From the NCBI GenBank assembly GCA_002347905.1, contig DDYJ01000013.1, positions 1 through 9,211 on the forward strand: 9,211 nucleotides of DNA, written 5' to 3'. Of the stretch, positions 1 to 7,237 are shown piece by piece. The notes beneath the pieces are model-generated. The model was not told where the DNA came from. It was given only the letters and a program-made list of their open reading frames with translations, and did not search any database. A program made the translations under genes and the position numbers. Within the stretch, counting starts at the first letter, position 1. The number at the start of each line of letters is the position of its first letter. This DNA comes from Comamonadaceae bacterium UBA2237 (GTDB lineage: Bacteria; Pseudomonadota; Gammaproteobacteria; Burkholderiales; Burkholderiaceae_C).

Positions 1-663
1 CTGCCAGACCCTTCGCCCAAATTGCTGCAACGTCTCTCCTCATTAGAAGACGCCGTGCATGTTTGGTTACCCAAAGCGCCCCCTTTGTCGGTGGCCGATG
101 TGTTGCGCATGAGCGCGTCGCAATCCACCGCTCCCGCTGACATTGCCCCAGCCTTGCTCAAACTAGCAAAAGCCAGCATCGAACAACTCAACGAAGCCCG
201 TGCCCGAGAGGGTGCACGTTTGGCGGATGCGCTCAAAGAGCGTTTGGCCCAGCTGCGCAAACTCGCGACCCTTGCCCAGCCCTTGGTACCGCAATTGGTG
301 GAGCAGCAAAAGGCCAAATTTTTAGAGCGCTGGCGTGAAGCCATGGCTTTGGCAGACGGCGCCACATTGCCCGAAGCCGCCCAAGACCGCGCTCTGAGCG
401 AAGCCACCGCCTTCGCCATTCGCATTGACGTGGCCGAAGAGCTCACCCGCTTGGTGTCGCACTTTGACGAGATGGACGCCTTGCTCAAAAAAGGCGGCAA
501 CGCCGAAGGGGTAGGCAAACGTTTGGACTTTTTGATCCAAGAACTACACCGCGAGGCCAATACACTGGGCTCGAAATCCGCCACCCTCGAGATGACTCGC
601 ATTTCGGTGGACATGAAGGTATTGATCGAACAACTGCGCGAACAAGTACAAAATTTGGAATGA
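1..663 (+). CDS. yicC: YicC-family endoribonuclease, 3' part (5' end outside window)
   Basis: The frame is open from base 1, so the gene enters from the left; 220 codons and a TGA stop are visible. E. coli YicC is about 287 residues, so roughly the first quarter is missing, and the internal TTG at 22 should not be taken as the start. The visible part is rich in long helices, with many Glu, Arg, Leu and Ala residues. The family's C-terminal signature is clear: a [17 protein letters not shown] stretch at bases 514-564, followed by a K-S pair and an ending of the type [16 protein letters not shown]. YicC proteins are reported as RNA-degrading enzymes that act on small RNAs in E. coli; the function here is by family only. 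The stop overlaps the gmk start in an ATGA arrangement (660-663), which points to co-transcription and translational coupling. Confidence 0.9.
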   Translation: MPDPSPKLLQRLSSLEDAVHVWLPKAPPLSVADVLRMSASQSTAPADIAPALLKLAKASIEQLNEARAREGARLADALKERLAQLRKLATLAQPLVPQLVEQQKAKFLERWREAMALADGATLPEAAQDRALSEATAFAIRIDVAEELTRLVSHFDEMDALLKKGGNAEGVGKRLDFLIQELHREANTLGSKSATLEMTRISVDMKVLIEQLREQVQNLE

Positions 664-1286
664 TGGAAAACTTCCCCGGCAACCTCTTTGTAGTCGCCGC
701 TCCCAGTGGAGCCGGTAAGTCGAGCTTGGTCAAAGCCTTGATGGAACTCGACGCCAAAGTGCGCCCTTCCGTCTCGCACACCACCCGCGCCCCGCGTGGC
801 CAAGAAAAGCATGGCCGTGAATACTATTTCGTATCCGAGCCAGAGTTCGACCAGATGGTGACCTCCAATGCATTTTTAGAGTGGGCGCATGTGCATGGCT
901 ATCGCTACGGCACATCGCGAAAAGCGATTGAAGAGCGGATCGCCCAAGGCGCCGACGTGGTGCTAGAGATCGACTTCCAAGGCGCGGTGCAAGTCAAAAA
1001 GCTATTTGCCAATGCCGTATCCATCTTTATCCTCCCGCCAAGTTGGGAAGAATTGAAATCCCGTCTGCACAACCGCGGCGAGGACGCGCCAGATGTCATT
1101 GCCCTTCGCCTGCAAAACGCAGCCGAAGAGATGGCCCAGGCCCATCAATTTGACTTCGTTATAATCAACGAATTGTTTGAGCGCGCGGTTTTCGACCTCA
1201 AAGCTGTTGTTCACGCGCAACGACTCAAATACTCGGCACAACGCCGAGCTCGGGCGGACGTATTCGACGCCTTAAACCTCAAATGA
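660..1286 (+). CDS. gmk: guanylate kinase
   Basis: Cytoplasmic enzyme that phosphorylates GMP (and dGMP) to GDP with ATP, an essential step toward GTP and hence (p)ppGpp. At 208 residues it has the usual bacterial length. The P-loop APSGAGKSS lies at residues 14-22. The GMP-binding region includes SHTTRAPR (39-46) and GREYYF (52-57), and the [13 protein letters not shown] strand-turn lies at 101-113. The lid arginines fall around residues 135-150. The start may be the ATG at 660 or the adjacent in-frame ATG at 663, giving proteins that differ by one Met. There is only a weak GGAA just upstream, so initiation is probably coupled to yicC through the 4-base overlap. The stop is followed after 19 bases by rpoZ, the standard proteobacterial order. 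Confidence 0.97.
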   Translation: MMENFPGNLFVVAAPSGAGKSSLVKALMELDAKVRPSVSHTTRAPRGQEKHGREYYFVSEPEFDQMVTSNAFLEWAHVHGYRYGTSRKAIEERIAQGADVVLEIDFQGAVQVKKLFANAVSIFILPPSWEELKSRLHNRGEDAPDVIALRLQNAAEEMAQAHQFDFVIINELFERAVFDLKAVVHAQRLKYSAQRRARADVFDALNLK

Positions 1287-1305
1287 ACCGACTTCTGGAG
1301 CATCC

Positions 1306-1509
1306 ATGGCCCGCATTACTGTTGAAGACTGCCTTGAGCAAATCCCTAACCGCTTCCAACTCGTGCTCTGCGCCACTTACCGCGCCCGCATGTTGAGCCA
1401 AGGACACACGCCCAAGGTAGAAAGCAAAAACAAGCCTGGCGTCACTGCCTTGCGCGAGATCGCTGCAGGCATGATCGGCACCGAAATGCTCAAAAAGGTA
1501 CCAGGTTAA
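1306..1509 (+). CDS. rpoZ: DNA-directed RNA polymerase omega subunit
   Basis: Small RNA polymerase subunit that wraps the C-terminal tail of beta' and helps assembly. At 67 residues it is close to the family norm for betaproteobacteria. It begins [20 protein letters not shown], the conserved N-terminal helix region of omega. The Ala2-Arg3 pair is the segment that in E. coli contributes to ppGpp binding site 1 at the omega/beta' interface, so this polymerase probably keeps that site (inference). The start at 1306 is supported by GGAG at 1297-1300, five bases upstream. It follows gmk by 19 bases and is closed by a strong intrinsic terminator 17 bases after its stop. Confidence 0.96.
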   Translation: MARITVEDCLEQIPNRFQLVLCATYRARMLSQGHTPKVESKNKPGVTALREIAAGMIGTEMLKKVPG

Positions 1510-1526
1510 TAACCACTTACCCCAGC

Positions 1527-1556
1527 AAAAAGCACCGTTTTACGGTGCTTTTTTTT
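1527..1556 (+). terminator. intrinsic terminator after rpoZ
   Basis: A perfect stem pairs AAAAAGCACCG (1527-1537) with CGGTGCTTTTT (1543-1553), with a TTTTA loop (1538-1542). The GC-rich core is GCACCG/CGGTGC. The right arm runs into eight consecutive T at 1549-1556, a textbook rho-independent terminator on the plus strand. The A-run on the left arm would also give a T-run on the minus strand, but no minus-strand gene ends here. The T-tract ends only 22 bases before the spoT start, so it should end or attenuate transcription of yicC-gmk-rpoZ before spoT. Confidence 0.9.
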
Positions 1557-1578
1557 CATTACAGGTAAAGTCGGGTTT

Positions 1579-3870
1579 ATGAGCGCCCTTCAAACCCCAA
1601 TTGCCCGTGCATCCGCCAAAGACAAAGCGGTTGCTAAGACTGTTGCCGCAAGTGCGGCTACAGCAAGCTTTACCGCGCTCATTGCCAAATTAGATTATTT
1701 GAGTCCAGAAGGCTTGGCCCAAGTTCGGCGCGCCTACAAATATGCTGACGAAGCGCATTTGGGCCAAATGCGCAACAACGGTGAGCCTTACATCACCCAT
1801 CCCATCGCCGTTGCAGCGCAATGTGCTGATTGGAAATTAGATGCCCAGGCGCTCTCTGCCGCTTTGCTGCACGACGCGATGGAAGACTGTGGCATTACCA
1901 AAGTGGATTTGATCGAACGCTTTGGTATCCAAGTGGCCGAGTTGGTCGATGGCTTGACCAAGCTCGATAAACTCGAATTCAACACCCGCGAAGAAAGCCA
2001 AGCGGAGTCCTTTCGCAAAATGCTGTTAGCGATGGCGCGCGACGTCCGCGTGATCTTGGTCAAACTCGCTGACCGCAGCCACAATATGCGCACCATGGGC
2101 GACATGCCACGCAGCAAGTGGAGCCGCATTTCCAACGAAACCTTAGAGATTTATGTCCCCATCGCCCACCGCCTAGGCCTGAACCAAACCTACCGTGAGC
2201 TCCAAGAACTGGCTTTCCAGCATTTGATGCCTTGGCGCTACAAAGTGCTGGGAAAAGCCGTCAACAAAGCACGCCAACGCCGTCGCGATTTGATGAAGCG
2301 CGTGCAGCAAGAGGTAGAAACCGCATTTACCAAAGCAGGCCTGTCGGTCCGCATTTCTGGTCGTGAAAAAACCCTCTATTCCATTTACAAAAAAATGGAT
2401 TCCAAGCACTTGAGCTTCGCGCAAGTGACCGATATTTATGGCTTTCGCCTCATCTTGCCGAAGGTGACAGACTGCTACACCGCCTTGGGCGTTTTGCACC
2501 AGCTCTACAAACCTGTACCTGGCCGGTTCAAAGACCATATTGCCATCGCCAAGTTAAACGGCTACCAGTCTTTGCACACAACCTTGGTTGGCCCATCTGG
2601 TTTGAATGTGGAATTTCAAATGCGTACCGAGCCTATGCACGTGGTTGCCGAGTCTGGCGTGGCGGCACACTGGCTCTACAAATCCAGTGGCGCCTCCGCA
2701 GAAGCCAGCGACAACTTAGGCAACAAGTGGTTGCAGTCTTTGCTCGATATCCAAGACGAGACGCGTGATGCGACTGAATTCTGGGACCATGTCAAAGTGG
2801 ACTTATTCCCTGACGCAGTCTATGTGTTCACGCCCAAGAGCCGCATCATGGCGATGCCGCGCGGTGCCACGGTTGTCGACTTTGCCTACGCCGTGCACAG
2901 CGATGTAGGCGATCACGCCACCGCCGCCAAGATCAATGGCACATCTGTCCCCCTGCGCACCGAAGTCTCCAATGGCGATGTGGTGGAAGTTGTCACCTCA
3001 CCTGTCGCCACGCCAAACCCCGCATGGTTAGGTTTTGTGCGCACCGGTCGGGCCCGCTCCAAAATTCGCCACCATCTCAAGACCATGGCGCAAACCGAGT
3101 CTAAAGATTTGGGCGAAAAACTCTTGGCACAAGCATTGCGCGCCGAGGGCATCGAGAACATGCCGGCGCTTGACGCCAAGCACCAAGGTTTATGGGATAA
3201 ATTGCTACGCTTTACCGGCAGCAAATCGCTAGACGAGCTGTTGGTAGATATCGGCTTGGGCAAACGCGTGGCCAGTATCGTGGCGCGTCGCTTGGCCAAA
3301 TTGCTCTCAGAAGTTGGCCAAAAACCTGACCCTCTGTTGATGAGCCGCGAGCGATTCACCGCGCATGAAACCATCTCGCAAGGCAGCGTCATGGTCGATG
3401 GGAGCTCCAATGCATCGGTGCAATACGCGCCGTGTTGCCGGCCAATTCCAGGCGACCCGATTCTGGGGTATTTGGGACGCGGCGAAGGCTTGGTGGTTCA
3501 TCACGAAACTTGCTCCGTTGCCAAGCATTTGAAATACAAAGACAGCGAGCGTTTTATTGCAGTCGAATGGGCAGACGAGCCCGTACGCGCTTTTGAAGCG
3601 GGCGTTGTGGTGACGGTAAGCAATGCCAAAGGGGTATTAGCACGCGTTGCTTCTGCCATAACCTCTGCTGAAGCAGACATCAACTTCGTCCATATGCCAG
3701 ACGAAGTCTCTGGCCAAGAGACCGCCGATTTGCGTTTCGTGATTGCGGTGCGCGACACCACCCATATCGAAGCCGTGCTGCGCAATCTGCGCCGCTTGCA
3801 GTCGGTGATGAAGGCAGAGCGTGTGACTTCAGGTTCTGCCCGCGACTCCCAACCTACTAACAACCGTTAA
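1579..3870 (+). CDS. spoT: bifunctional (p)ppGpp synthetase/hydrolase (RelA/SpoT family)
   Basis: Makes and hydrolyses (p)ppGpp, the stringent-response alarmone. At 763 residues it is longer than E. coli SpoT (about 702), partly through an Ala/Lys-rich N-terminal lead of about 35 residues. Domains in order: HD hydrolase (about 50-200) with R65, H74, H98-D99, E102-D103 and the ADRSHNM segment (164-170); synthetase (about 255-370) with GREKTLYSIYKKM from 261, D285 in DIYGFR, and E345 in EFQMRT; TGS (about 412-475); a helical region; a cysteine motif APCCRPIPGD (617-626) with H641 and C645; and a C-terminal ACT domain (about 672-745). RFKD at 316-319 is the RxKD motif of bifunctional enzymes, not the ExDD of synthetase-only RelA, and all hydrolase residues are present, so both activities are expected. 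An AGGT at 1563-1566 is a weak ribosome site. The rpoZ-linked position fits spoT rather than relA. Confidence 0.96.
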   Translation: MSALQTPIARASAKDKAVAKTVAASAATASFTALIAKLDYLSPEGLAQVRRAYKYADEAHLGQMRNNGEPYITHPIAVAAQCADWKLDAQALSAALLHDAMEDCGITKVDLIERFGIQVAELVDGLTKLDKLEFNTREESQAESFRKMLLAMARDVRVILVKLADRSHNMRTMGDMPRSKWSRISNETLEIYVPIAHRLGLNQTYRELQELAFQHLMPWRYKVLGKAVNKARQRRRDLMKRVQQEVETAFTKAGLSVRISGREKTLYSIYKKMDSKHLSFAQVTDIYGFRLILPKVTDCYTALGVLHQLYKPVPGRFKDHIAIAKLNGYQSLHTTLVGPSGLNVEFQMRTEPMHVVAESGVAAHWLYKSSGASAEASDNLGNKWLQSLLDIQDETRDATEFWDHVKVDLFPDAVYVFTPKSRIMAMPRGATVVDFAYAVHSDVGDHATAAKINGTSVPLRTEVSNGDVVEVVTSPVATPNPAWLGFVRTGRARSKIRHHLKTMAQTESKDLGEKLLAQALRAEGIENMPALDAKHQGLWDKLLRFTGSKSLDELLVDIGLGKRVASIVARRLAKLLSEVGQKPDPLLMSRERFTAHETISQGSVMVDGSSNASVQYAPCCRPIPGDPILGYLGRGEGLVVHHETCSVAKHLKYKDSERFIAVEWADEPVRAFEAGVVVTVSNAKGVLARVASAITSAEADINFVHMPDEVSGQETADLRFVIAVRDTTHIEAVLRNLRRLQSVMKAERVTSGSARDSQPTNNR

Positions 3871-3883
3871 CTGCGCAGGTTGG
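3849..3883. terminator. inverted repeat at the spoT/greB convergence, possible weak terminator
   Basis: CCAACCT (3849-3855) and AGGTTGG (3877-3883) form a perfect 7-bp stem around a 21-base loop. It spans the spoT stop codon and lies just before the greB stop at 3896. The sequence after the right arm has only four T (3891-3894), so it is a poor classical terminator. With 25 bases between two convergent genes it is the only candidate for ending transcription here. The stem is short and could be chance. Confidence 0.25.
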
Positions 3884-3895
3884 CTCCAGCTTTTG

Positions 3896-4453
3896 CTATG
3901 GCTTGGCTTGGGGGTATTGCACTCTAAGCACTTCAATTTCCTGAACGCCAACGGGTGTGACGAGTTTGACTACATCGCCCTCACGCGCCTTGAGCAAAGC
4001 GCGGGCTATCGGCGAAATCCAAGTCACCTCGCCCTTCAGACTATCGGCCTCGTCAATGCCCAAAATCGTCACAGTGCGCTCATCTCCTGCCTCTTCGACA
4101 TACGTCACAGTCGCGCCAAAAAATACTTGGTCTTTGCCCATGTGCACACTCGGATCAGTCACTTCAGCAATCTCAAGGCGTTTGGTTAAAAAGCGAATCC
4201 GTCTATCAATCTCTCGCAAGCGTTTCTTACCGTAGATGTAGTCGCCGTTTTCTGAACGATCGCCGTTGCTGGCCGCCCAATGGACGATATCCACTACTTT
4301 GGGACGCTCGTTGTCTATGAGGTCAAAGAGTTCCGCGCGAAGGGCTGCATAGCCTTGGGGCGTGATGTAGTTTTTACCGCCTGCTGGCAAAGGGGGAAGG
4401 CCTACTTCCTCGTCTTCCGTATCTGTCGTCTCACGGGTGAAGGCTTTGCTCAT
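3896..4453 (-). CDS. greB: transcription elongation factor GreB
   Basis: Binds the RNA polymerase secondary channel and stimulates cleavage of backtracked RNA, rescuing stalled complexes. The protein is 185 residues from the ATG at 4453 (MSKAFTRETT...). The coiled coil carries the GreB hallmark NGDRSENGDYIYGKKRLREI (63-82), with D65 and E68 as the likely tip acidic pair. RRIRFLTKRLEIAEV (84-98) follows, then the C-terminal FKBP-like domain from about 105. The KKRLREID and RRIRFLTKRLE wording separates GreB from GreA. Relative to E. coli GreB (158 residues) there is an extra acidic N-terminal leader (TTDTEDEE) before GGKNYITPQGY. A GTG at 4486 would add 11 residues, but the ATG gives an N-terminus of the style I recall for betaproteobacterial GreB, so I prefer it. 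Neither start has a good ribosome site. The ATG lies 13 bases after the ModA-like stop, so co-transcription from the right is likely. Confidence 0.94.
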   Translation of the reverse strand: MSKAFTRETTDTEDEEVGLPPLPAGGKNYITPQGYAALRAELFDLIDNERPKVVDIVHWAASNGDRSENGDYIYGKKRLREIDRRIRFLTKRLEIAEVTDPSVHMGKDQVFFGATVTYVEEAGDERTVTILGIDEADSLKGEVTWISPIARALLKAREGDVVKLVTPVGVQEIEVLRVQYPQAKP

Positions 4454-4466
4454 ACGCAGAAAGGGC

Positions 4467-5162
4467 TCAAAGCAACTCGAATCCACCCGCTAGTCGCAGC
4501 GCTTGGGTCGAGCTGTCTGTCAGAGCGTCAGACAAAGCCTGCGCCAACCCCGGTTGCTGCGATTGGGTGGAGATACCCAAGGCATAGACGGTGGCCAATT
4601 CAAACTCTTGCGGCAAGACACCGACCAAATCGACACCCTCGGTGTATTTGATTTCGGTGACTTGCGTGCACCCAATCACTTGACCAGTCGCCTGCGCCAT
4701 CGCTTTCATCGCTGTTGCGCCGTTGGGAAAGGTAAGAAAGCGGTTGGCTAATTCGGTATCCAGCCCCAAGGTTTGCAGCACTTGAAAGAAGTGGATGCCA
4801 GCAGTGGCTAACTTCGGGTCTGGAAAGTAAATGCCCTCTGCGGCCCGAAAGGCGGCTTGCAAATCAGCGCGGGTTGCAATAGCCGGATGGTGGGTGCCGC
4901 GTTTCACTGCAATACCAGTTTTCACAACGCCTAGGGCGCGCAAGCTGCCAGCTTTGACGTGACCACAATCAATCAAGCCTTGCACCAAAGCTTGAGAAAG
5001 GATGACGACGTCGCAAGGTATGCCTCGCAACAACGCTTCTTTCATCGCACCGACTGCACTGAAAGTGCCGTGTAATGTGCAACCGTGCTGGGCCTCAAAC
5101 TTGGCTTTCAATGGATTGACCAAGCCAGCGGCAGCTCCGCCGCTCAATAGATAAACATCCAT
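4467..5162 (-). CDS. ModA-like substrate-binding domain protein, no signal peptide
   Basis: 231 residues resembling the type II periplasmic-binding fold of ModA (extracellular solute-binding, SBP_bac_11-like). Supporting segments are the opening strand VYLLSGGAAAGLV (3-15), SAVGAMKEALLRGIPCDVVI (35-54, compare the phosphate/oxyanion-side loop and the PADVF-type strand of ModA), KTGIAVKRG (81-89), YFPDPKLATAGIHF (112-125) and GCTQVTEI (164-171). It starts directly at the first strand of the fold with no signal peptide or lipobox, so it is predicted to be cytoplasmic unless exported otherwise. The start ATG is one base after the TGA of the upstream Bug gene, with AAGG (5172-5175) as a plausible ribosome site inside that gene; tight coupling is expected. 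No ModB or ModC gene is nearby in the window. The ligand is unknown, and molybdate should not be assumed. Confidence 0.75.
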   Translation of the reverse strand: MDVYLLSGGAAAGLVNPLKAKFEAQHGCTLHGTFSAVGAMKEALLRGIPCDVVILSQALVQGLIDCGHVKAGSLRALGVVKTGIAVKRGTHHPAIATRADLQAAFRAAEGIYFPDPKLATAGIHFFQVLQTLGLDTELANRFLTFPNGATAMKAMAQATGQVIGCTQVTEIKYTEGVDLVGVLPQEFELATVYALGISTQSQQPGLAQALSDALTDSSTQALRLAGGFELL

Positions 5163-5163
5163 C

Positions 5164-6138
5164 TCAATCTGCCTTCGCGCCAGAAACCTTCACAATCGTT
5201 GCCCATTTGGCGACGTCGTCCGCCACATATTTAGCAAACACTGGAGCAGTCATCGACATCGCTACAGCGCCTTGTTTAGCCCATGTGGCTTTCACGTCAG
5301 GCGCATTGACGATTTTGTTGATCTCTGTATTCAAGCGTTGGATGATCGCGTCTGGCGTGCCAGCGGGCGCCATCAAGCCGAGCCAAATCAATGCTTCGTA
5401 TTTGGGAACGCCATCTTCGTGCACCGTAGGTAATTCAGGGGCAACAGAAGACCGCGTACGACCAGTCGTTGCAAGGCCGCGCACTTTTCCAGCTTTGATG
5501 TTTTCAGTCATGGTGGTGACGGCATCGAACATCACATCGACCTGGCCTGACAACACATCGGTGCGCGCCGCAGCGCTGCCCTTGTACGGAATGTGGGTGA
5601 TGTTGACACCCGCCATGTGTTTAAACAACTCGCCCGCCATGTGATAGGGCGTTCCGTTACCAGAAGAGGCGTAGTTGATCTTTCCGGGGTTGGCTTTGGC
5701 GTACTTGATGAGTTCAGGCAAGTTTTGGGCAGGAACGCTGGGGTGCGCCACCAAAACTAAGTCCGAATAATTGACCGGTGCAATAGGCACAAAGTCTTTG
5801 AGCAAGTTAAAAGGGCGAACAGGTATCAAAGACTCATTGACCGTTTGGGTGTTGGACATCATCAATAAGGTGTAACCGTCTGGTGCCGACTTGGCCACTG
5901 CGTCGGTACCAATGATGGAACCAGCCCCAGGACGGTTGTCCACCACAAAACTTTGGCCTAGCGCCTCTTGCAAACGCTGCGCCATGAAGCGCGCATAGTT
6001 GTCCGCAGGGCCGCTGGCGGCAAAAGGCACGATGATTTTGACGGGACGATTGGGATAGGGTTGTTGGGCAAAGCCAGACAGGCTGGTAGCCAGCAATCCC
6101 AGGAAAAAAACACCGCGTTTTAAATGATTCAATGGCAT
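5164..6138 (-). CDS. Bug/TctC-family periplasmic tricarboxylate-type binding protein
   Basis: 324 residues, the normal size for the Bug (TctC-like) family, whose members bind carboxylates, amino acids or other small molecules in the periplasm. A classical signal peptide is visible: the basic start MPLNHLKR, a hydrophobic core (residues 9-20) and likely cleavage after SGFA at 24, leaving QQPYPNRPVKIIVPFAASGP, the typical mature N-terminus. Other family marks are VVDNRPGAGSIIGTDAVAKS (about 60-79), PDGYTLLM (81-88), NYASSGNGTPYHMAGELFK (about 155-173), the IPYKGSAAA segment (about 183-191) and DVMFD. The matching membrane subunits TctA and TctB are absent from the window, so it is an orphan binding protein, as most Bug proteins are. 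Its start is 98 bases from the stop of the SMP-30 gene. The ribosome site is weak (GAAAAG just upstream). The ligand cannot be predicted. Confidence 0.92.
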   Translation of the reverse strand: MPLNHLKRGVFFLGLLATSLSGFAQQPYPNRPVKIIVPFAASGPADNYARFMAQRLQEALGQSFVVDNRPGAGSIIGTDAVAKSAPDGYTLLMMSNTQTVNESLIPVRPFNLLKDFVPIAPVNYSDLVLVAHPSVPAQNLPELIKYAKANPGKINYASSGNGTPYHMAGELFKHMAGVNITHIPYKGSAAARTDVLSGQVDVMFDAVTTMTENIKAGKVRGLATTGRTRSSVAPELPTVHEDGVPKYEALIWLGLMAPAGTPDAIIQRLNTEINKIVNAPDVKATWAKQGAVAMSMTAPVFAKYVADDVAKWATIVKVSGAKAD

Positions 6139-6185
6139 GGCTTTTCAGTTTATGGAAGGGTTGATGGATGGGGTGGGCAAAAGAC

Positions 6186-6198
6186 CAGGCTAAGCCTG
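6186..6198 (-). terminator. short hairpin in the 98-bp gap, weak terminator candidate
   Basis: CAGGC (6186-6190) and GCCTG (6194-6198) form a 5-bp GC-rich stem with a TAA loop. Read on the minus strand it lies about 40 bases after the SMP-30 stop and is followed by GTCTTTT, which resembles a weak intrinsic terminator or an attenuator between the SMP-30 gene and the Bug gene. The stem is short and the T-run is only four bases. The same gap also holds the palindrome TTTCTAGAAA at 6221-6230. No convincing -35/-10 pair was found in the gap. Confidence 0.3.
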
Positions 6199-6236
6199 CT
6201 CAAAAAGCCAATGCTATCGGTTTCTAGAAAAGCAAC

Positions 6237-7226
6237 CTAAACAGCACCGCGCGTATTGGTGTAGAGCGCATACACGGAATGGCTAGCTGCCATAAACAAT
6301 CGGTTGTTTTTCGCGCCGCCAAAACACACATTGGCGCAACGCTCTGGCAAATGGATGTGGCCAATCGCAGTGCCGTCTGGCGCAAACACGCGTACGCCAT
6401 CAATTTTTTCAGGATCAGCACCGAGTGAACCATCACTGCCCCAGCCGCACCATAAATTACCCTGCACATCCACTGCGAATCCGTCGATCGCTCCATGGTC
6501 TTTGGCTTCGGTAAACAAGCGCTTGTTAGTGAGCTTCACGCCGCCACTGCTGTCTTGCGCTTGCACGTCGTAAGCCCAAATTTTTCTGTAAGGCTGTGCA
6601 CGGCTCTCCACCACATAGAGCACCGACTCATCTGGCGAAAACGCCAAACCATTAGGACCTTGCAGGTCAGGCAAGATTTGCTGCAACGCGCCCGTCTCAG
6701 GCGCAATTCGATACACAGAAGCCACGACTTCAGAGCTTGCTGGGTCGCCTTCCCAGTCACCTGAAATTCCAAAGGGCGGATCGGTGAACCAAATAGCGCC
6801 ATTGCGTTGGCAAATGATGTCGTTGGGCGAATTCAGACGTTTGCCTTCGAAGTGATCTGCCAATACCGTGATGTTGCCGTTGTATTCGGTGCGGGTAATA
6901 CGACGGGCTTGGTGCTCGCAGGTCAATAAACGGCCTTGCATGTCGCGCGCCAAACCGTTGGCGTTGTTCGAAGGTTTTCTGAACTCGCTGACTTGGCCTG
7001 AAGCGTCGTCCCAACGCAAGATGCGATTGTTTGGAATGTCTGACACCAGCAAATAGCGTCCATCTCCAAACCATTGCGGGCCTTCACCCCAGCGCAGACC
7101 GCTGGCGATTTGTTCAACGCTGCTACTGAACAAACGCAACTTCAAGAAGCGCTCGTCGAGCACCTCGATGCGCGGATCGGGGTAACGGGAGTTGGTTTCG
7201 AAGGCGATAGCCGGACCTGTTGTCAT
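6237..7226 (-). CDS. SMP-30/gluconolactonase/LRE family hydrolase
   Basis: 329 residues from the ATG at 7226. The family is a six-bladed beta-propeller that uses a divalent metal to hydrolyse sugar lactones and related esters. Metal-ligand and active-site candidates are visible: E48 in WGEGPQW, N135 in NSPNDI, N192 in GPNGLAFSPD and D248 in IDGFAVD, matching the Glu/Asn/Asn/Asp set of the family. Blade-like segments such as NGLARDMQGRLLTCEH (90-105) and GAIWFTDPPFG (143-153) support the fold. A TTG at 7268 would add 14 residues, but that segment covers an inverted repeat and has no family features, so the ATG is preferred; GGGTG just upstream is a modest ribosome site. There is no signal peptide, so it is cytoplasmic. 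Placed 57 bases after dctM, it probably opens a lactone derived from, or related to, the TRAP substrate (inference). Confidence 0.88.
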   Translation of the reverse strand: MTTGPAIAFETNSRYPDPRIEVLDERFLKLRLFSSSVEQIASGLRWGEGPQWFGDGRYLLVSDIPNNRILRWDDASGQVSEFRKPSNNANGLARDMQGRLLTCEHQARRITRTEYNGNITVLADHFEGKRLNSPNDIICQRNGAIWFTDPPFGISGDWEGDPASSEVVASVYRIAPETGALQQILPDLQGPNGLAFSPDESVLYVVESRAQPYRKIWAYDVQAQDSSGGVKLTNKRLFTEAKDHGAIDGFAVDVQGNLWCGWGSDGSLGADPEKIDGVRVFAPDGTAIGHIHLPERCANVCFGGAKNNRLFMAASHSVYALYTNTRGAV

Positions 7227-7237
7227 AGACACCCACT

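Noticed and set aside
22..24. TTG at base 22 as the start of the YicC gene
   Set aside because: The frame is open to base 1 and the protein would be far too short for the family; the true start is outside the window.
1440..1578. A dedicated spoT promoter
   Set aside because: TTGCGC at 1450-1455 has no acceptable -10 at normal spacing, and no other pair was convincing.
1788..2135. 115-codon minus-strand frame and a similar one at 2173-2538
   Set aside because: Both are antisense to conserved spoT domains (HD and synthetase) and show no family features.
2913..3410. 165-codon open frame on the minus strand inside spoT
   Set aside because: It lies wholly inside a well-supported spoT coding region, has no recognisable motif and has a Ser/Arg-rich composition typical of a reverse-frame shadow.
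3893..4189. Plus-strand open frames over greB (3893-4189, 3957-4235, 4280-4651)
   Set aside because: They are antisense to a clear GreB gene and have no recognisable protein features.
4454..4486. GTG start at 4486 for greB
   Set aside because: It would overlap the end of the ModA-like gene and add 11 residues not expected in GreB; the ATG at 4453 gives an N-terminus of the usual style.
4467..5162. Molybdate ABC transporter component (modA proper)
   Set aside because: No signal peptide and no modB or modC in the window; only the fold resemblance is supported.
5207..5644. 145-codon plus-strand frame opposite the Bug gene
   Set aside because: The minus-strand Bug protein is complete with signal peptide and family motifs, so the plus-strand frame is a shadow.
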